A stretch of DNA of 64,000 nt from Acetobacterium wieringae (GCF_026646375.1 NZ_JAIPPU010000012.1:79507-143506); one strand, 5' to 3'. Shown: positions 18,883 through 28,028, numbered from the stretch's first letter. Made by a program: numbers and translations. Notes: generated from the sequence alone by a model not told the origin.

Positions 18883-21078
18883 TTAGGTTGTCGGAGTTGT
18901 GGGATCCGTTGGCGTCGTTGGATCCGTTGGTTCCGTTGGCGTGGTCGGATCCGTTGGATCGGTTGGTTCGGTAGGTGTTGTGGGATCCGTTGGTTCCGTT
19001 GGTGTGGTTGGCTCCGTCGGCGTCGTTGGCGTGGTTGGCGTCGTTGGCGTTGTCGGTGTCGTTGGCGTCGTTGGGGTAGTATCCGTTTTAGTATCCTCGT
19101 CTTTATTCGTCGTGCTGGTACCAGAATCTATCGATGAAGCTCCCGAAATTTCACCATCATTTGAAGTTCTTTCCATTTCGGTGATGGTCAACAGATCCTG
19201 ATCAATCACCATGCTGAGATAATTTCCATAGATACCTGCAGCCCGAGAGCTGCCCCCATAAAGCACATCATTTTCCGGCGTACCCAACCAGACCGAAGTG
19301 GTAAGATTCCCGGTGATACCTGTGAACCATAAATCTTTGTTGTCATGAGTCGTACCCGTTTTTCCTGCAGTTGTATAAATCTGAGCTGCCGCAGAACCCG
19401 TACCATAACTTACTACACCTTCTAATATGCTCATCATATTCGTCGCAGTGGTATCGGCCATTACTTTTTTAGACGTTGCACTTGCATCGCTTTTGGCATA
19501 GAGTACCTCGCCATTTACCTGTTCCATCTTTGTTATAAAATAGGGTTTATTATAAACACCGCCATTATTGAATACATTAAAGGCCGCTGCCATTTCTAGA
19601 GGTTTGATCCCATAGGTCATCCCACCTAATGCTGTTGCAAGATTGTAGTCTGTATCTTCAAATGTCGAGATGCCCATGGTTTGCATAAAAGCCACTGCAG
19701 CTTCAGGCCCAACCTTATCGTATACTTTAACAGCCGGTATATTATACGAGTTAACCAGCGCCGTCCGGACTGTGACAGTACCATGATAGCTGCCATCATA
19801 ATTTTTAGGTGCATACCCGCCAAAGTCGGTATAAGTATCTGAAATTGTTGTCGAAGGAGTGATCAATCCCTTATCCATGGCTGCCGCATAGTACAATGGT
19901 TTAATATTTGAACCGGGTTGTCTTGGCGTATTGGCCATATCAATCTGAGTATTTCCACCATAATAGGCTTTCACCGCACCATCCAGATCCACCGTCACTA
20001 CAGCGCCGGTTTCATTGGGCATGTCGCCATCTAACGCATCAGTTAAAGACTCAATCGCATCTCCTTGCATGGCCGTGTTGATGGTTGTGTAAATACGATA
20101 GCCACCACTAGCAATATTTTCTTTGATATAATCAATCGCCTGGTCTTCCGTGATACCACGCTCCTGCATAACTGCCGAAGCTTTTAACCGCGCATATTCA
20201 TCGAGTGCTCGACCGACGTAAGCTTCGTAGTTATCGACAATCTGATCGTCATTATTGATAGTCGCTGGATCCCGAATTACCAGTTCAGTTGCATAGGCAG
20301 CATCCGCTTCCTCTTGCGTAATGTATTTTTCTTTTACCATCCGAGTCAGCACTTCCAATTGACGTTTTTTGGCTGCTTCAAAATCAGTATTCGGTGCATA
20401 AGCACTTGGCGCTTGAGGCAAACCTGCCAGCATTGCCGCTTCGGCCAGATTAACCTGAGAAACAGGTTTATTAAAATAAGTCTGTGCTGCTTCTTCAATC
20501 CCATATGCGCCTGAGCCAAAATAATACTCATTGAAGTACATTTCCAAAATTTGTTCTTTGGTATACTTCTCTTCTAATTGGAGTGCTATAGAAATTTCTT
20601 TTAGCTTTCGCACCAGAGACTGATTAAAATTCTGTTCCGTTGCAATATCAGGTAGGAACAGAACTCTGGCAAGTTGCTGAGTGATGGTGCTGGCACCTTC
20701 ACCAATACCATTACTGGCAATATTCGAAAAAAACGCTCGAACAATCCCCAGTAAATCAATTCCAAAATGATCATAAAAACGAGAATCCTCTACTGAAATC
20801 AGAGCCTGTTGTAATTGCACCGGAATTTGATCAATCGTCACATTGGTTCTGTTCTTCGTGTATAATTCAGCAATTAGTGCATTATCTGCTGAATAAATCT
20901 CGGTTTTATCCTTGGCCTGATACTGATAATCCGAAATATCCATGCGGTTCGCAGCATAGATTGAGTACACGACCCCGACTCCTAGAATCCCCAGGACTAA
21001 AAGAACTATTAGCACTTTTACTCCAATATGTTTTTTCTTCTTACGTCTTTTTATCCCCTTGTTTTGCTTTTCACTCAT
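18883..21078 (-). CDS. Class A penicillin-binding protein (PBP1-type) with Thr/Pro-rich tail
   Basis: Bifunctional cell-wall enzyme that polymerises and cross-links peptidoglycan. The 731-residue protein has a basic cytoplasmic start (KRRKKKK), one membrane anchor near residues 22-45, a GT51 transglycosylase domain (EDSRFYDHFG, and STITQQLARVLFL) and a transpeptidase domain with SNIK (SxxK), SYN (SxN) and KTGTT. The last 60 or so residues are a low-complexity tail of TTP, TEP and TDP units, probably spanning or contacting the wall. It is 13 nt behind the pseudouridine synthase gene and 12 nt before the cupin gene. Confidence 0.93.
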   Translation of the reverse strand: MSEKQNKGIKRRKKKKHIGVKVLIVLLVLGILGVGVVYSIYAANRMDISDYQYQAKDKTEIYSADNALIAELYTKNRTNVTIDQIPVQLQQALISVEDSRFYDHFGIDLLGIVRAFFSNIASNGIGEGASTITQQLARVLFLPDIATEQNFNQSLVRKLKEISIALQLEEKYTKEQILEMYFNEYYFGSGAYGIEEAAQTYFNKPVSQVNLAEAAMLAGLPQAPSAYAPNTDFEAAKKRQLEVLTRMVKEKYITQEEADAAYATELVIRDPATINNDDQIVDNYEAYVGRALDEYARLKASAVMQERGITEDQAIDYIKENIASGGYRIYTTINTAMQGDAIESLTDALDGDMPNETGAVVTVDLDGAVKAYYGGNTQIDMANTPRQPGSNIKPLYYAAAMDKGLITPSTTISDTYTDFGGYAPKNYDGSYHGTVTVRTALVNSYNIPAVKVYDKVGPEAAVAFMQTMGISTFEDTDYNLATALGGMTYGIKPLEMAAAFNVFNNGGVYNKPYFITKMEQVNGEVLYAKSDASATSKKVMADTTATNMMSILEGVVSYGTGSAAAQIYTTAGKTGTTHDNKDLWFTGITGNLTTSVWLGTPENDVLYGGSSRAAGIYGNYLSMVIDQDLLTITEMERTSNDGEISGASSIDSGTSTTNKDEDTKTDTTPTTPTTPTTPTTPTTPTTPTEPTTPTEPTDPTTPTEPTDPTDPTTPTEPTDPTTPTDPTTPTT
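18890..19085. repeat. Nine-base codon-level repeat encoding (T-T/E/D-P)n
   Basis: The DNA that encodes the penicillin-binding-protein tail repeats with a nine-base period (Thr-Pro-Thr/Glu/Asp units; on the plus strand GTTGGCGTC and GGATCCGTT variants). Such tracts change length by slippage. The opposite strand shows a Val/Gly-rich open frame that is a by-product of the repeat. Confidence 0.85.
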
Positions 21079-21091
21079 TCCATCACCTTTT

Positions 21092-22042
21092 CTATATTTT
21101 ATCTATTAGACGCTTTCGAAGGTCTAACAATTCGTTGTTATACTCAGCCAAAACACACAAATTCTTTTTTCGAGGCAGCGACAACTCCAAACATTGCGCG
21201 TGTAGAGCCTGATGAGACATTCCAAAAGAATCGTATTCTTTATCATCGTCATGATACAAGGGATCGCCAATAACGGGATTCCCCAAATATTTCAAATGAA
21301 CTCTAATTTGGTGGGTTCGTCCGGTTTCCAACACCAACTCAACCAGCGAAGCATCCTTATACTCTTCCAGTACCCGATACCGGGTAACAGATGGCTTTCC
21401 AGACTCCATAACGATCCGATGAATACTGTCTTCATAGGGTTGTCCGATTGGAGCATCAATAATTCCCACTTCAGCAGGAAGCCGTCCATGAACAAATGCA
21501 TGATAAACCTTCTTCACCTTACCAGAATTCATTTCTTTTTGTACATAATGATGCACATATTTATTCTTAGCTATCGCAACAATACCGGTGGTATCTCGAT
21601 CCAATCGATTGATAAAGCGAATCTTCGCTGTAGTCCCCCGTTCCTGCCAGTAATAACTAATGAAATTTGCCAGTGTATCCAATTGATGGCTCTTCGTGGG
21701 ATGTGTCACACAAAATGGCGGTTTATTGACGACTAAAAGCTCTTCATCTTCATAAATAACGTTAAGTTTACCCGCTACCGGTTCCCCATCGATATCTTCA
21801 CGGGGCATTTTAATCTCAATGATATCGCCTGGTTTGATTTGTTGTCCCAGAAAACACTCCTTGTGATTCAAACTGATCTTTCCAATCCGTTTAATTTCTC
21901 TGATTAGTCGACTGGAATAACTATAACGACTGATCAGTTCTTCCCTGACCTGCTTTTCATGATTGTCTGATATTTGATAAGTATAGATGAGACTTATAAT
22001 TCTACCCCCGAATCTGACCTGAATAAAAACTGTTTGTTTCAA
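21092..22042 (-). CDS. RluA/RluD-family pseudouridine synthase
   Basis: Makes pseudouridine in ribosomal RNA. The protein has an N-terminal S4-like domain (SYSSRLIREIKRIGKISLN) and a catalytic domain with RLDRDTTG, which contains the catalytic Asp, followed by TGRTHQIRVHLKYLG. The start is unclear. The open frame begins with a TTG at 22042 (316 residues) that has no good ribosome binding site. A GGGGGT lies 13 codons further in, followed at 3 and 6 nt by ATT and ATA codons, which would be unusual starts. It is the first gene of a probable operon with the penicillin-binding protein, cupin and nth. Confidence 0.88.
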   Translation of the reverse strand: MKQTVFIQVRFGGRIISLIYTYQISDNHEKQVREELISRYSYSSRLIREIKRIGKISLNHKECFLGQQIKPGDIIEIKMPREDIDGEPVAGKLNVIYEDEELLVVNKPPFCVTHPTKSHQLDTLANFISYYWQERGTTAKIRFINRLDRDTTGIVAIAKNKYVHHYVQKEMNSGKVKKVYHAFVHGRLPAEVGIIDAPIGQPYEDSIHRIVMESGKPSVTRYRVLEEYKDASLVELVLETGRTHQIRVHLKYLGNPVIGDPLYHDDDKEYDSFGMSHQALHAQCLELSLPRKKNLCVLAEYNNELLDLRKRLIDKI

Positions 22043-22522
22043 TCAGTTTCTGATTTGTCCGTAATGACGCATTATGCAATTTAGTATGAAACTATGTAGC
22101 AATAAAAACATGCATCCTATTATACCTTAATTTGAACAAAGTCGATAATTTTTTATTTTTAAATTATTATATCGTGTTTTTTGTATAATACACAATTATA
22201 ACTTTCGGTCAATGATAATGTGATCCGGCACTGAGATCTCAATTCACTTCTATTAAAAATACCCTTTCGAGTCTCGATGCAAATAAAAACTTATAAATCT
22301 GCATTGCTTAAGCGTTACGCCATGGAGGATCATTCTCTTCAGGGTTGTTCATCTTCAGGCGGTTTCTTAATTCAACGTTGATCCTCAGATTTATCGTTCA
22401 CCATATGCCATATTATATCGACAATACCACCATTTTAACAGAAAGCAAGACCATTTTATACATCTTTCCTAAAATTCTCATTAAAAATTTAGACAATCAC
22501 GAAATTGTCATAAATTCTTCAT
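22043..22522. other. Gene-less stretch of about 480 bases
   Basis: AT-rich DNA between the pseudouridine synthase start and the Rnf terminator. No convincing gene was found. The minus strand carries only short overlapping frames around 22310-22400 (10 and about 25 codons) that could be a remnant of a coding sequence, but they have no matching ribosome binding site. A-T-rich -10-like boxes occur but none pairs with a clear -35. Confidence 0.5.
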
Positions 22523-22555
22523 AAAAAAAGACTCTCCATTTTTCAATGAAGAGTC
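22523..22555 (-). terminator. Terminator of the Rnf operon
   Basis: On the minus strand an 11-bp stem (GACTCTTCATT with AATGGAGAGTC, one G-U pair) closes a GAAA tetraloop and is followed by seven T. It starts 17 bases after the rnfB stop. A strong intrinsic terminator. Confidence 0.9.
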
Positions 22556-22571
22556 CTGTGAAAATTGTAGA

Positions 22572-23573
22572 TTATTTGGTTTTATTAGGTCGCATTTCAA
22601 TGGCATTTTTCTTACATTTATTAAAGCAGATGCCACAGCCGATACATTTTTCATGATCAATAACGTATGGCGGCTTTTTGATTTCACCGGAAATTGCTTC
22701 GACTGGACAGTTTTTTGCGCAGGCGCCACAACCAATACAATTTGCATCAATGATATATGCTGTCTTCTTACCTGTTTCAACATCACCAGAAATAGTACGC
22801 ATTGGACATTTCACAACACATTCATAGCATTGAACACACTTATCATAATCGATTTTTGCAATATTATTCTCAACCTTAACAGCTTCAAACTTACACGCTT
22901 TAACGCAAGCCCCGCATCCAATACAAGCTGTTGTACAGACCAGTTTTGCTGTTTTACCTTTGTCTTTGTTATTACATTTAACAATAACATCCTGAGCGGC
23001 CGGAACCAGATTCATAATCGCTTTGGGGCAGGCATCAACACATTTGCCACAAGAAGTACATTTATCCGGGTCAATTTTCGGTAACCCGTCTTCTCCCATA
23101 ACAATCGCATTAAAAGGACACACTGATTTACAGGTTCCTAAGCCCATACAACCGTATCGGCAGCCTTTCGCACCACCGGAAGCAATCATCGCTTCCCGAC
23201 AATCCATTTCACCATAGTACTCGGCCCGATTTGGAGCGGTTTCACAGGTTCCCTGACAAATGACGGTGGCCACCTTTTTAACTGCACTGCCGGCTTCCAT
23301 ACCCATAATTTCTGCAATAGCAGCGGCGCAATCAGCACCACCAACTGGACAGGCATCAATCCCCGCCGTTCCTTCGACAATATTGGATGCTAAAGCATCA
23401 CAGCCCGGTAAACCACAACCACCGCAGTTCGCACCAGGAAGAGCTGCACGCACTAATGGCACACGAGGATCTTCGTAAACTTCAAATACCTTCGCTGCAA
23501 TAGCAAGTCCAATTCCAAATACTAAACCAAACGCGCCGAGGATAACGACTGGTATTAAAATCTCATTCAACAT
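22572..23573 (-). CDS. rnfB: Rnf complex subunit RnfB, iron-sulfur protein
   Basis: Entry point for electrons from reduced ferredoxin into the Rnf complex (ferredoxin:NAD+ oxidoreductase coupled to Na+ or H+ export). The 333-residue protein has one N-terminal membrane helix, the 4Fe-4S motif PGANCGGCGLPGCDALA, a cluster region CRYGCMGLGTCKSVCP, and then five CxxCxxCxxxC ferredoxin motifs. That is more clusters than in proteobacterial RnfB and is known from the Acetobacterium-type complex. AGGAGG precedes the start. It is the last gene of the operon. Confidence 0.96.
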   Translation of the reverse strand: MLNEILIPVVILGAFGLVFGIGLAIAAKVFEVYEDPRVPLVRAALPGANCGGCGLPGCDALASNIVEGTAGIDACPVGGADCAAAIAEIMGMEAGSAVKKVATVICQGTCETAPNRAEYYGEMDCREAMIASGGAKGCRYGCMGLGTCKSVCPFNAIVMGEDGLPKIDPDKCTSCGKCVDACPKAIMNLVPAAQDVIVKCNNKDKGKTAKLVCTTACIGCGACVKACKFEAVKVENNIAKIDYDKCVQCYECVVKCPMRTISGDVETGKKTAYIIDANCIGCGACAKNCPVEAISGEIKKPPYVIDHEKCIGCGICFNKCKKNAIEMRPNKTK

Positions 23574-23585
23574 TTCCGTATCCTC

Positions 23586-24164
23586 CTAACCTAACTTCAT
23601 TCCGGAGAATCCCAGAAATGCGATCGCCATTAAACCTGCCGTTAACAACGCAATAGGAAATCCTTCCAATGCTTTGGGCACAGCTGACGTTTCAAGTCGC
23701 TCACGAATACCAGCAAACAGTACGATCGCCAATGTAAAACCAAGAGCCGCACCAACACCGTTGAAGATGGTTTCGATAAAATTGTATTCATTTTGAATAT
23801 TAATTAAAGCTACCCCAAGTACTGCACAGTTTGTGGTAATCAATGGCAGATAGACTCCCAGCGCCTGATAGAGTGATGGGCTGGATTTTTTGATAATCAT
23901 TTCGACTAATTGAACCAATGCAGCAATGATCAAAATAAATGCAATTGTCTGCAGGTAACCAAGACTCAGCGGATCAAGAATCGAATACTGAACCACATAG
24001 GTAATGGCAGAAGCAAGCGCCATTACAAAGGTTACCGCAACTCCCATCCCCACAGCGGTTTCAACTTGCTTTGAAACCCCTAAAAACGGACAAATACCTA
24101 AAAATCGCGACAGTACAAAGTTATTTACAAAAATTGCACTGATCATTATAAAAATTAAAGTCAT
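23586..24164 (-). CDS. rnfA: Rnf complex subunit RnfA, membrane protein
   Basis: A 192-residue six-helix membrane protein related to RnfE and to NqrE. Family segments FVNNFVLSRFLGICPFLGVSK and TNCAVLGVALIN are present; the conserved Cys residues in these half-repeats hold an intramembrane [2Fe-2S] cluster shared with RnfE in studied complexes. It has a strong GGGGGAG ribosome binding site and is 12 nt from its neighbours on both sides. Confidence 0.95.
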   Translation of the reverse strand: MTLIFIMISAIFVNNFVLSRFLGICPFLGVSKQVETAVGMGVAVTFVMALASAITYVVQYSILDPLSLGYLQTIAFILIIAALVQLVEMIIKKSSPSLYQALGVYLPLITTNCAVLGVALINIQNEYNFIETIFNGVGAALGFTLAIVLFAGIRERLETSAVPKALEGFPIALLTAGLMAIAFLGFSGMKLG

Positions 24165-24176
24165 CGATATCTCCCC

Positions 24177-24767
24177 CTATGCCTTTTTCGTTTTCCAGTT
24201 AATGAGGCCAATCAAAAGACCAAGGGTTAAAAATGCCCCAGGAGGCAGAATCATTAACAACACTGGTTCATAGGCGGCACCAAATAAAGAAAATCCGAAG
24301 ATGCTGCCAGCTCCTAAAATTTCGCGGATTGATCCTAAAACTGTTAAGGCTAATGTAAAACCTAGACCCATTCCAACAGCGTCAGCAAAAGAATCCGCAA
24401 TGCCATTTGAAAAAGCAAATGCTTCTGCACGCGCCAGGATAATACAGTTAACAACAATCAAAGGGATAAAAATACCCAATGCCGCATCAAGTGCCGGCAC
24501 ATAGGCCTTCATCAACATCCCGACAATTGTAACAAAAGAGGCTATTACAACGACAAAGGCCGGAATTCTGATATTATCCGGTATTACTTTTCGCAAAGCT
24601 GAGATCGCCACATTCGAACCAATCAATACCAACATGGTTGCCAGTCCCATCCCCATACCGTTGATGGCTGATGTAGTAACCGCAAGGGTTGGACACATCC
24701 CCAATACAAGTACAAAGGTGGGATTTTCTCGGATGATTCCTCGAGTCAAATTTTTCATAAAATTCAT
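24177..24767 (-). CDS. rnfE: Rnf complex subunit RnfE, membrane protein
   Basis: A 196-residue six-helix membrane protein, paralogue of RnfA with opposite topology. Family segments [20 protein letters not shown] and [15 protein letters not shown] carry the two conserved Cys residues. It lies between rnfG and rnfA with 13 and 12 nt gaps. Confidence 0.95.
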   Translation of the reverse strand: MNFMKNLTRGIIRENPTFVLVLGMCPTLAVTTSAINGMGMGLATMLVLIGSNVAISALRKVIPDNIRIPAFVVVIASFVTIVGMLMKAYVPALDAALGIFIPLIVVNCIILARAEAFAFSNGIADSFADAVGMGLGFTLALTVLGSIREILGAGSIFGFSLFGAAYEPVLLMILPPGAFLTLGLLIGLINWKTKKA

Positions 24768-24780
24768 CTTGCGTTCCCTC

Positions 24781-25404
24781 CTATTCTGATAAAGTCTGGT
24801 AAACCTGGATTGAGACGTTTACCCCAGATGTAACCGCTCTTGAAGTAATTGTTGATCCAGTGATGGCCTGAATTTCATTGCTACCTTCTTTGACAGTACC
24901 TTTGACTACCACCAACTCTTCTTCTGCTGATTTTCCAGTAAACTGATCATTCCATTCTCCGGCTGCCAGGGCACCTAAGCCTGGGGTTTCGTTATGCTTA
25001 ATAATCGTAATACCTGTGATGACACCGTCAGACGAAATACCCGTTAAAACTTGAACTTCTCCTGCATAACCGCTGGTAGGTCCGGTCTTTACCGTATATC
25101 CCACCGTTTCGCCATTATTTGTGCCAATATAAACTTCCATCAGTTCTTCCGGTTTTTCCATGCCAATTTCAGTAGCAATTTTTGCTACATCTTCCTCCGG
25201 AACTTGTTCGAATTCAGTGGCATCTGGCAGTACTTCCTGCCGTGCTTCCGTATTTGCATCAATATTCATCTGTTCGATGGTAGGAGCTGTTACGTAATTG
25301 GTTAAAGCCAAGGCGCAGGCGGCTACAGCAGAAATAACCAACAAAATAAGTCCGAGTTTAAATACGACTTTCCAGTCAATTTGTACTTTCTCTTTTGCTT
25401 CCAT
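24781..25404 (-). CDS. rnfG: Rnf complex subunit RnfG, covalent flavoprotein
   Basis: A 207-residue protein with one N-terminal membrane helix (about residues 13-31) and an extracytoplasmic FMN-binding domain. The sequence [11 protein letters not shown] near the C-terminus matches the [ST]G[AS]T flavinylation motif in which the Thr carries covalent FMN. The first base of its start codon is the last base of the rnfD stop region, a one-base overlap that suggests coupled translation. No apbE flavin transferase gene is seen in this window. Confidence 0.95.
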   Translation of the reverse strand: MEAKEKVQIDWKVVFKLGLILLVISAVAACALALTNYVTAPTIEQMNIDANTEARQEVLPDATEFEQVPEEDVAKIATEIGMEKPEELMEVYIGTNNGETVGYTVKTGPTSGYAGEVQVLTGISSDGVITGITIIKHNETPGLGALAAGEWNDQFTGKSAEEELVVVKGTVKEGSNEIQAITGSTITSRAVTSGVNVSIQVYQTLSE

Positions 25405-26360
25405 TATGCCTTTGCCTCCTTTTTGATTTTAGTCACACCATAGATTCGCTCTTTGGTGAAGCGTTCAATTAGAGGTGTTGCAACATTCATCAGTAAGATC
25501 GAGTACGAACATCCTTCAGGATATCCACCATAGATACGAATGATCATGGTAATCAGTCCACAACCAACAGCATAGATGATTTGACCTTTTGGAGTAACTG
25601 GAGACGAAGCGTAATCAGTTGCCATAAAGAAGGCACCTAAAACGACACCACCTGAAACAATATGGACAATTGGATCTTGCCCTACTAACAAAGCAAAAAT
25701 ACCAATGGTTAATAAGTAGATAACTGGTATTCTCCAGCTAATAATTCCTTTAATAATCAGGTATACTCCACCGATTAATAAAGCCAGTGCAGAAATTTCT
25801 CCGATACAGCCATAAACCCCGTTTAATCCGGTAAAAAGATCCAGTGTTGACGGCATACTTGCCAAATCACCAGCTTTTAATAATGCCAGCGGAGTAGCTG
25901 TAGTAACCGTGTCCGTAACCGGAATATAAGCCGTACTGGTCATATGTCCTGGCCAGGATGCCAACAAAAAGGCACGTGCTGCCAGAGCTGGATTGATAAA
26001 ATTCTGTCCTAATCCACCAAAACATTGTTTTACAATGGCAATGGCAAAAACAGAGCCTACAACAGCAATCCACCAGGGTGCATTAATTGGTAAGTTGAAC
26101 GCTAGAAGCACACCTGTTACAACGGCGCTCCAGTCATTGACTGTGATCGGTTTTTTTAGCAGTTTTTGAATTACTGCTTCTGTAACAACTGACGAGATAA
26201 TACAAATAGCTACTAGTGCCAATGCCCATACCCCAAAAACATATCCTGCGACAGCCAATGCAGGTAACAAAGCAATAATAACATTTTGCATAATGTTGGC
26301 TGTTGAATGTTTTGCCCGGATATGAGGGGATGATGACACTGTAAGATTTAATTCATTCAT
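25404..26360 (-). CDS. rnfD: Rnf complex subunit RnfD, covalent flavoprotein
   Basis: A 318-residue multi-helix membrane protein of the RnfD/NqrB family. VTTATPLALL contains the Thr expected to carry covalent FMN, and GGLGQNFINPALAARAFLL is a family signature. A TTG three bases upstream extends the frame, but the ATG at 26360 has the better 7-nt spacing from AGGAGG. It is 11 nt behind rnfC. Confidence 0.95.
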   Translation of the reverse strand: MNELNLTVSSSPHIRAKHSTANIMQNVIIALLPALAVAGYVFGVWALALVAICIISSVVTEAVIQKLLKKPITVNDWSAVVTGVLLAFNLPINAPWWIAVVGSVFAIAIVKQCFGGLGQNFINPALAARAFLLASWPGHMTSTAYIPVTDTVTTATPLALLKAGDLASMPSTLDLFTGLNGVYGCIGEISALALLIGGVYLIIKGIISWRIPVIYLLTIGIFALLVGQDPIVHIVSGGVVLGAFFMATDYASSPVTPKGQIIYAVGCGLITMIIRIYGGYPEGCSYSILLMNVATPLIERFTKERIYGVTKIKKEAKA

Positions 26361-26371
26361 CAATATTCCTC

Positions 26372-27703
26372 CTAATTTCCTTTTCTTCGTTGTGCGATAA
26401 TCTCACGTTTTGCCACGCGAATAGACGATACCAGGGTACGCTTTGCGGGACAGATATAAGAACAGCTTCCACATTCGATACAATCCATGGCATGATTTGC
26501 TTCACATTTATCCCATTTATTTCGTTGAGAATACTCCGCAATATAAAGTGGCTGTAAATGAATTGGACAGACACCAACACATTTACCACAATGAATACAA
26601 TTTGAAGGCGCCGCAATCTTCGCTGACTCTTTCGTTAAACATAAAATTCCGGATGTTCCCTTCATTACTGGAATTTCAGTTTCAAACTGAGTGACACCCA
26701 TCATTGGTCCCCCAGAGATTACTTTTCCAGGATCAGCTGAAAACCCGCCACATTGATCAATAACAGATTGGAACGGAACGCCCACGCGAATTTCCATCGT
26801 CTGTGGATTTTTAATGGCATCCCCTGTACAGGTCAGATAACGCTTATACAACGGCATTCCTGTCGTCATGGATTCAGCGATTTGAGCAGCGGTTCCGACA
26901 TTCATAACAACCACTCCGGCGTCAGCTGGCAACGCTCCCGAAGGAACTTCTCGACCCGTTATTGCCGCGATCAATTGTTTTTCAGCACCCTGCGGGTATT
27001 TCGTATGCAATGAATATACTTCTAATCTGCTATCGTTTCCAATAGCTTTTACCAGGGCTTCAATGGCATCGGTTTTGTTATCTTCTACCCCAATAAATCC
27101 TTTTTCAACTCCAACCGCCTTCATTGCTACCTTAAGTCCCATGACAACCTTTTCAGCTTGATTTAACATCAAGTGATGATCGGCCGTTAAATAGGGCTCA
27201 CATTCAGCACCATTTAAAACAACGCAATCAACTTTTTTGTCTGGTGGAATCGCCAGTTTTACATGCGTTGGGAACGTCGCCCCACCTAAACCGACAATGC
27301 CGGAGTCCAATACCATTTTTTTTATGGCTTCTGCATCCATTTCTTCCAAAGTGCCATATGGTTTGATACTGGGATCGATGGTATCCAAACCGTCCGATTC
27401 AATAACGACTGCCATGATTCGGTCTCCCGATGCATGTGGACGTTCCTCAACCGCAACAACCGTTCCAGAAACGCTGGCATGTACCGGTGCGGAAACAAAC
27501 CCATTTGGTTCTCCAACTCTCTGGCCAAGAAACACCTGATCGCCTTTTTTCACAATTGGCGTACAAGGTGCCCCAATGTGCAGAGACATGGGTATGATCA
27601 CCATTTCCGGCTTTGCGCCAAAACCCAGAGGCACTTCAGCAGTACTTTCCTTTCTATAGGGTGGGTGGATTCCCCCCTTAAAGGTTCCATGTTTTACATT
27701 CAT
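26372..27703 (-). CDS. rnfC: Rnf complex subunit RnfC, NADH-binding iron-sulfur flavoprotein
   Basis: Peripheral cytoplasmic subunit that passes electrons to NAD+. The 443-residue protein has the N-terminal FKGGIHPPYRK motif, a nucleotide/FMN-binding region (GLGGATFPTHVKL, and NGAECEPYLTAD), an SLBB-type domain, and two C-terminal 4Fe-4S motifs, CIHCGKCVGVCP and CIECGSCSYICP. It is the first gene of rnfCDGEAB. The GAGGGG ribosome binding site is unusually far (about 10 nt) from the ATG, and an in-frame stop just upstream rules out a longer form. Confidence 0.96.
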   Translation of the reverse strand: MNVKHGTFKGGIHPPYRKESTAEVPLGFGAKPEMVIIPMSLHIGAPCTPIVKKGDQVFLGQRVGEPNGFVSAPVHASVSGTVVAVEERPHASGDRIMAVVIESDGLDTIDPSIKPYGTLEEMDAEAIKKMVLDSGIVGLGGATFPTHVKLAIPPDKKVDCVVLNGAECEPYLTADHHLMLNQAEKVVMGLKVAMKAVGVEKGFIGVEDNKTDAIEALVKAIGNDSRLEVYSLHTKYPQGAEKQLIAAITGREVPSGALPADAGVVVMNVGTAAQIAESMTTGMPLYKRYLTCTGDAIKNPQTMEIRVGVPFQSVIDQCGGFSADPGKVISGGPMMGVTQFETEIPVMKGTSGILCLTKESAKIAAPSNCIHCGKCVGVCPIHLQPLYIAEYSQRNKWDKCEANHAMDCIECGSCSYICPAKRTLVSSIRVAKREIIAQRRKGN

Positions 27704-27851
27704 CTTAAGTCAAACACCCCTCAAATTAAATTTTTTACACAAGAGAAACTGTATACTTGTATATATAGGCAGTATCATAACATATAAATTATTTTTTTTC
27801 CATACGAATTGATAAATTTGTTTAAAATAATACTGTGCCCGCTGGGCCCAT

Positions 27852-27910
27852 AAAAAAAATGATAATTTATAGTTCTAAAAGTGTAAATTCTAGACCATAA
27901 TTATCATTTT
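27852..27910 (-). terminator. Long AT-rich terminator hairpin downstream of the M18 aminopeptidase
   Basis: AAAATGATAATT (27856-27867) and AATTATCATTTT (27899-27910) form a 12-bp stem, with a further imperfect stem inside the 31-nt loop. On the minus strand it runs into eight T. It probably ends the mutL-to-M18 transcript and insulates rnfC. Confidence 0.6.
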
Positions 27911-27953
27911 AAGGTGAACATTTATCTGACGAAAATCACAAATGGATTATATA

Positions 27954-27979
27954 GCATTTGTTACTATATTAACAAATGC
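27954..27979. repeat. 10-bp inverted repeat between M18 aminopeptidase and rnfC
   Basis: GCATTTGTTA and TAACAAATGC, perfectly inverted around CTATAT. There is no T-run on the minus strand, so it is not an obvious terminator for the upstream gene. It may be an operator or an RNA hairpin. Confidence 0.6.
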
Positions 27980-28028
27980 ATTTTTGAAATCCGTTTTATG
28001 CGTTCACGGGTATTATTTTGTCATTTTG

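Larger units (their letters stand above)
27704..28028 (-). promoter_or_regulatory. Rnf operon leader region
   Basis: The 325 bases between the M18 aminopeptidase and rnfC hold two inverted repeats (listed separately) and an AT-rich segment with TATGAT-like (27774-27779) and TATATA boxes, 70-80 nt upstream of rnfC. The -35 partner is not clear. This is where the Rnf promoter must lie unless the operon reads through from mutL-miaA. Confidence 0.45.

Noticed and set aside
18890..19085. Tandem repeats that might be read as a CRISPR array
   Set aside because: The period is nine bases with codon logic, no spacers of constant length and no cas genes.
18899..19201. Plus-strand Val/Gly/Ser-rich open frame of 100 codons
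   Set aside because: It is the antisense of the Thr/Pro repeat tail of the penicillin-binding protein; no ribosome binding site and a purely repetitive composition.
21212..21736. Plus-strand frame of 174 codons
   Set aside because: Lies wholly inside the pseudouridine synthase gene on the other strand, with no family similarity and no ribosome binding site.
22310..22400. Short minus-strand frames in the gap ahead of the pseudouridine synthase
   Set aside because: Only 10 and about 25 codons, interrupted by stops, and no ribosome binding site; at best a remnant.
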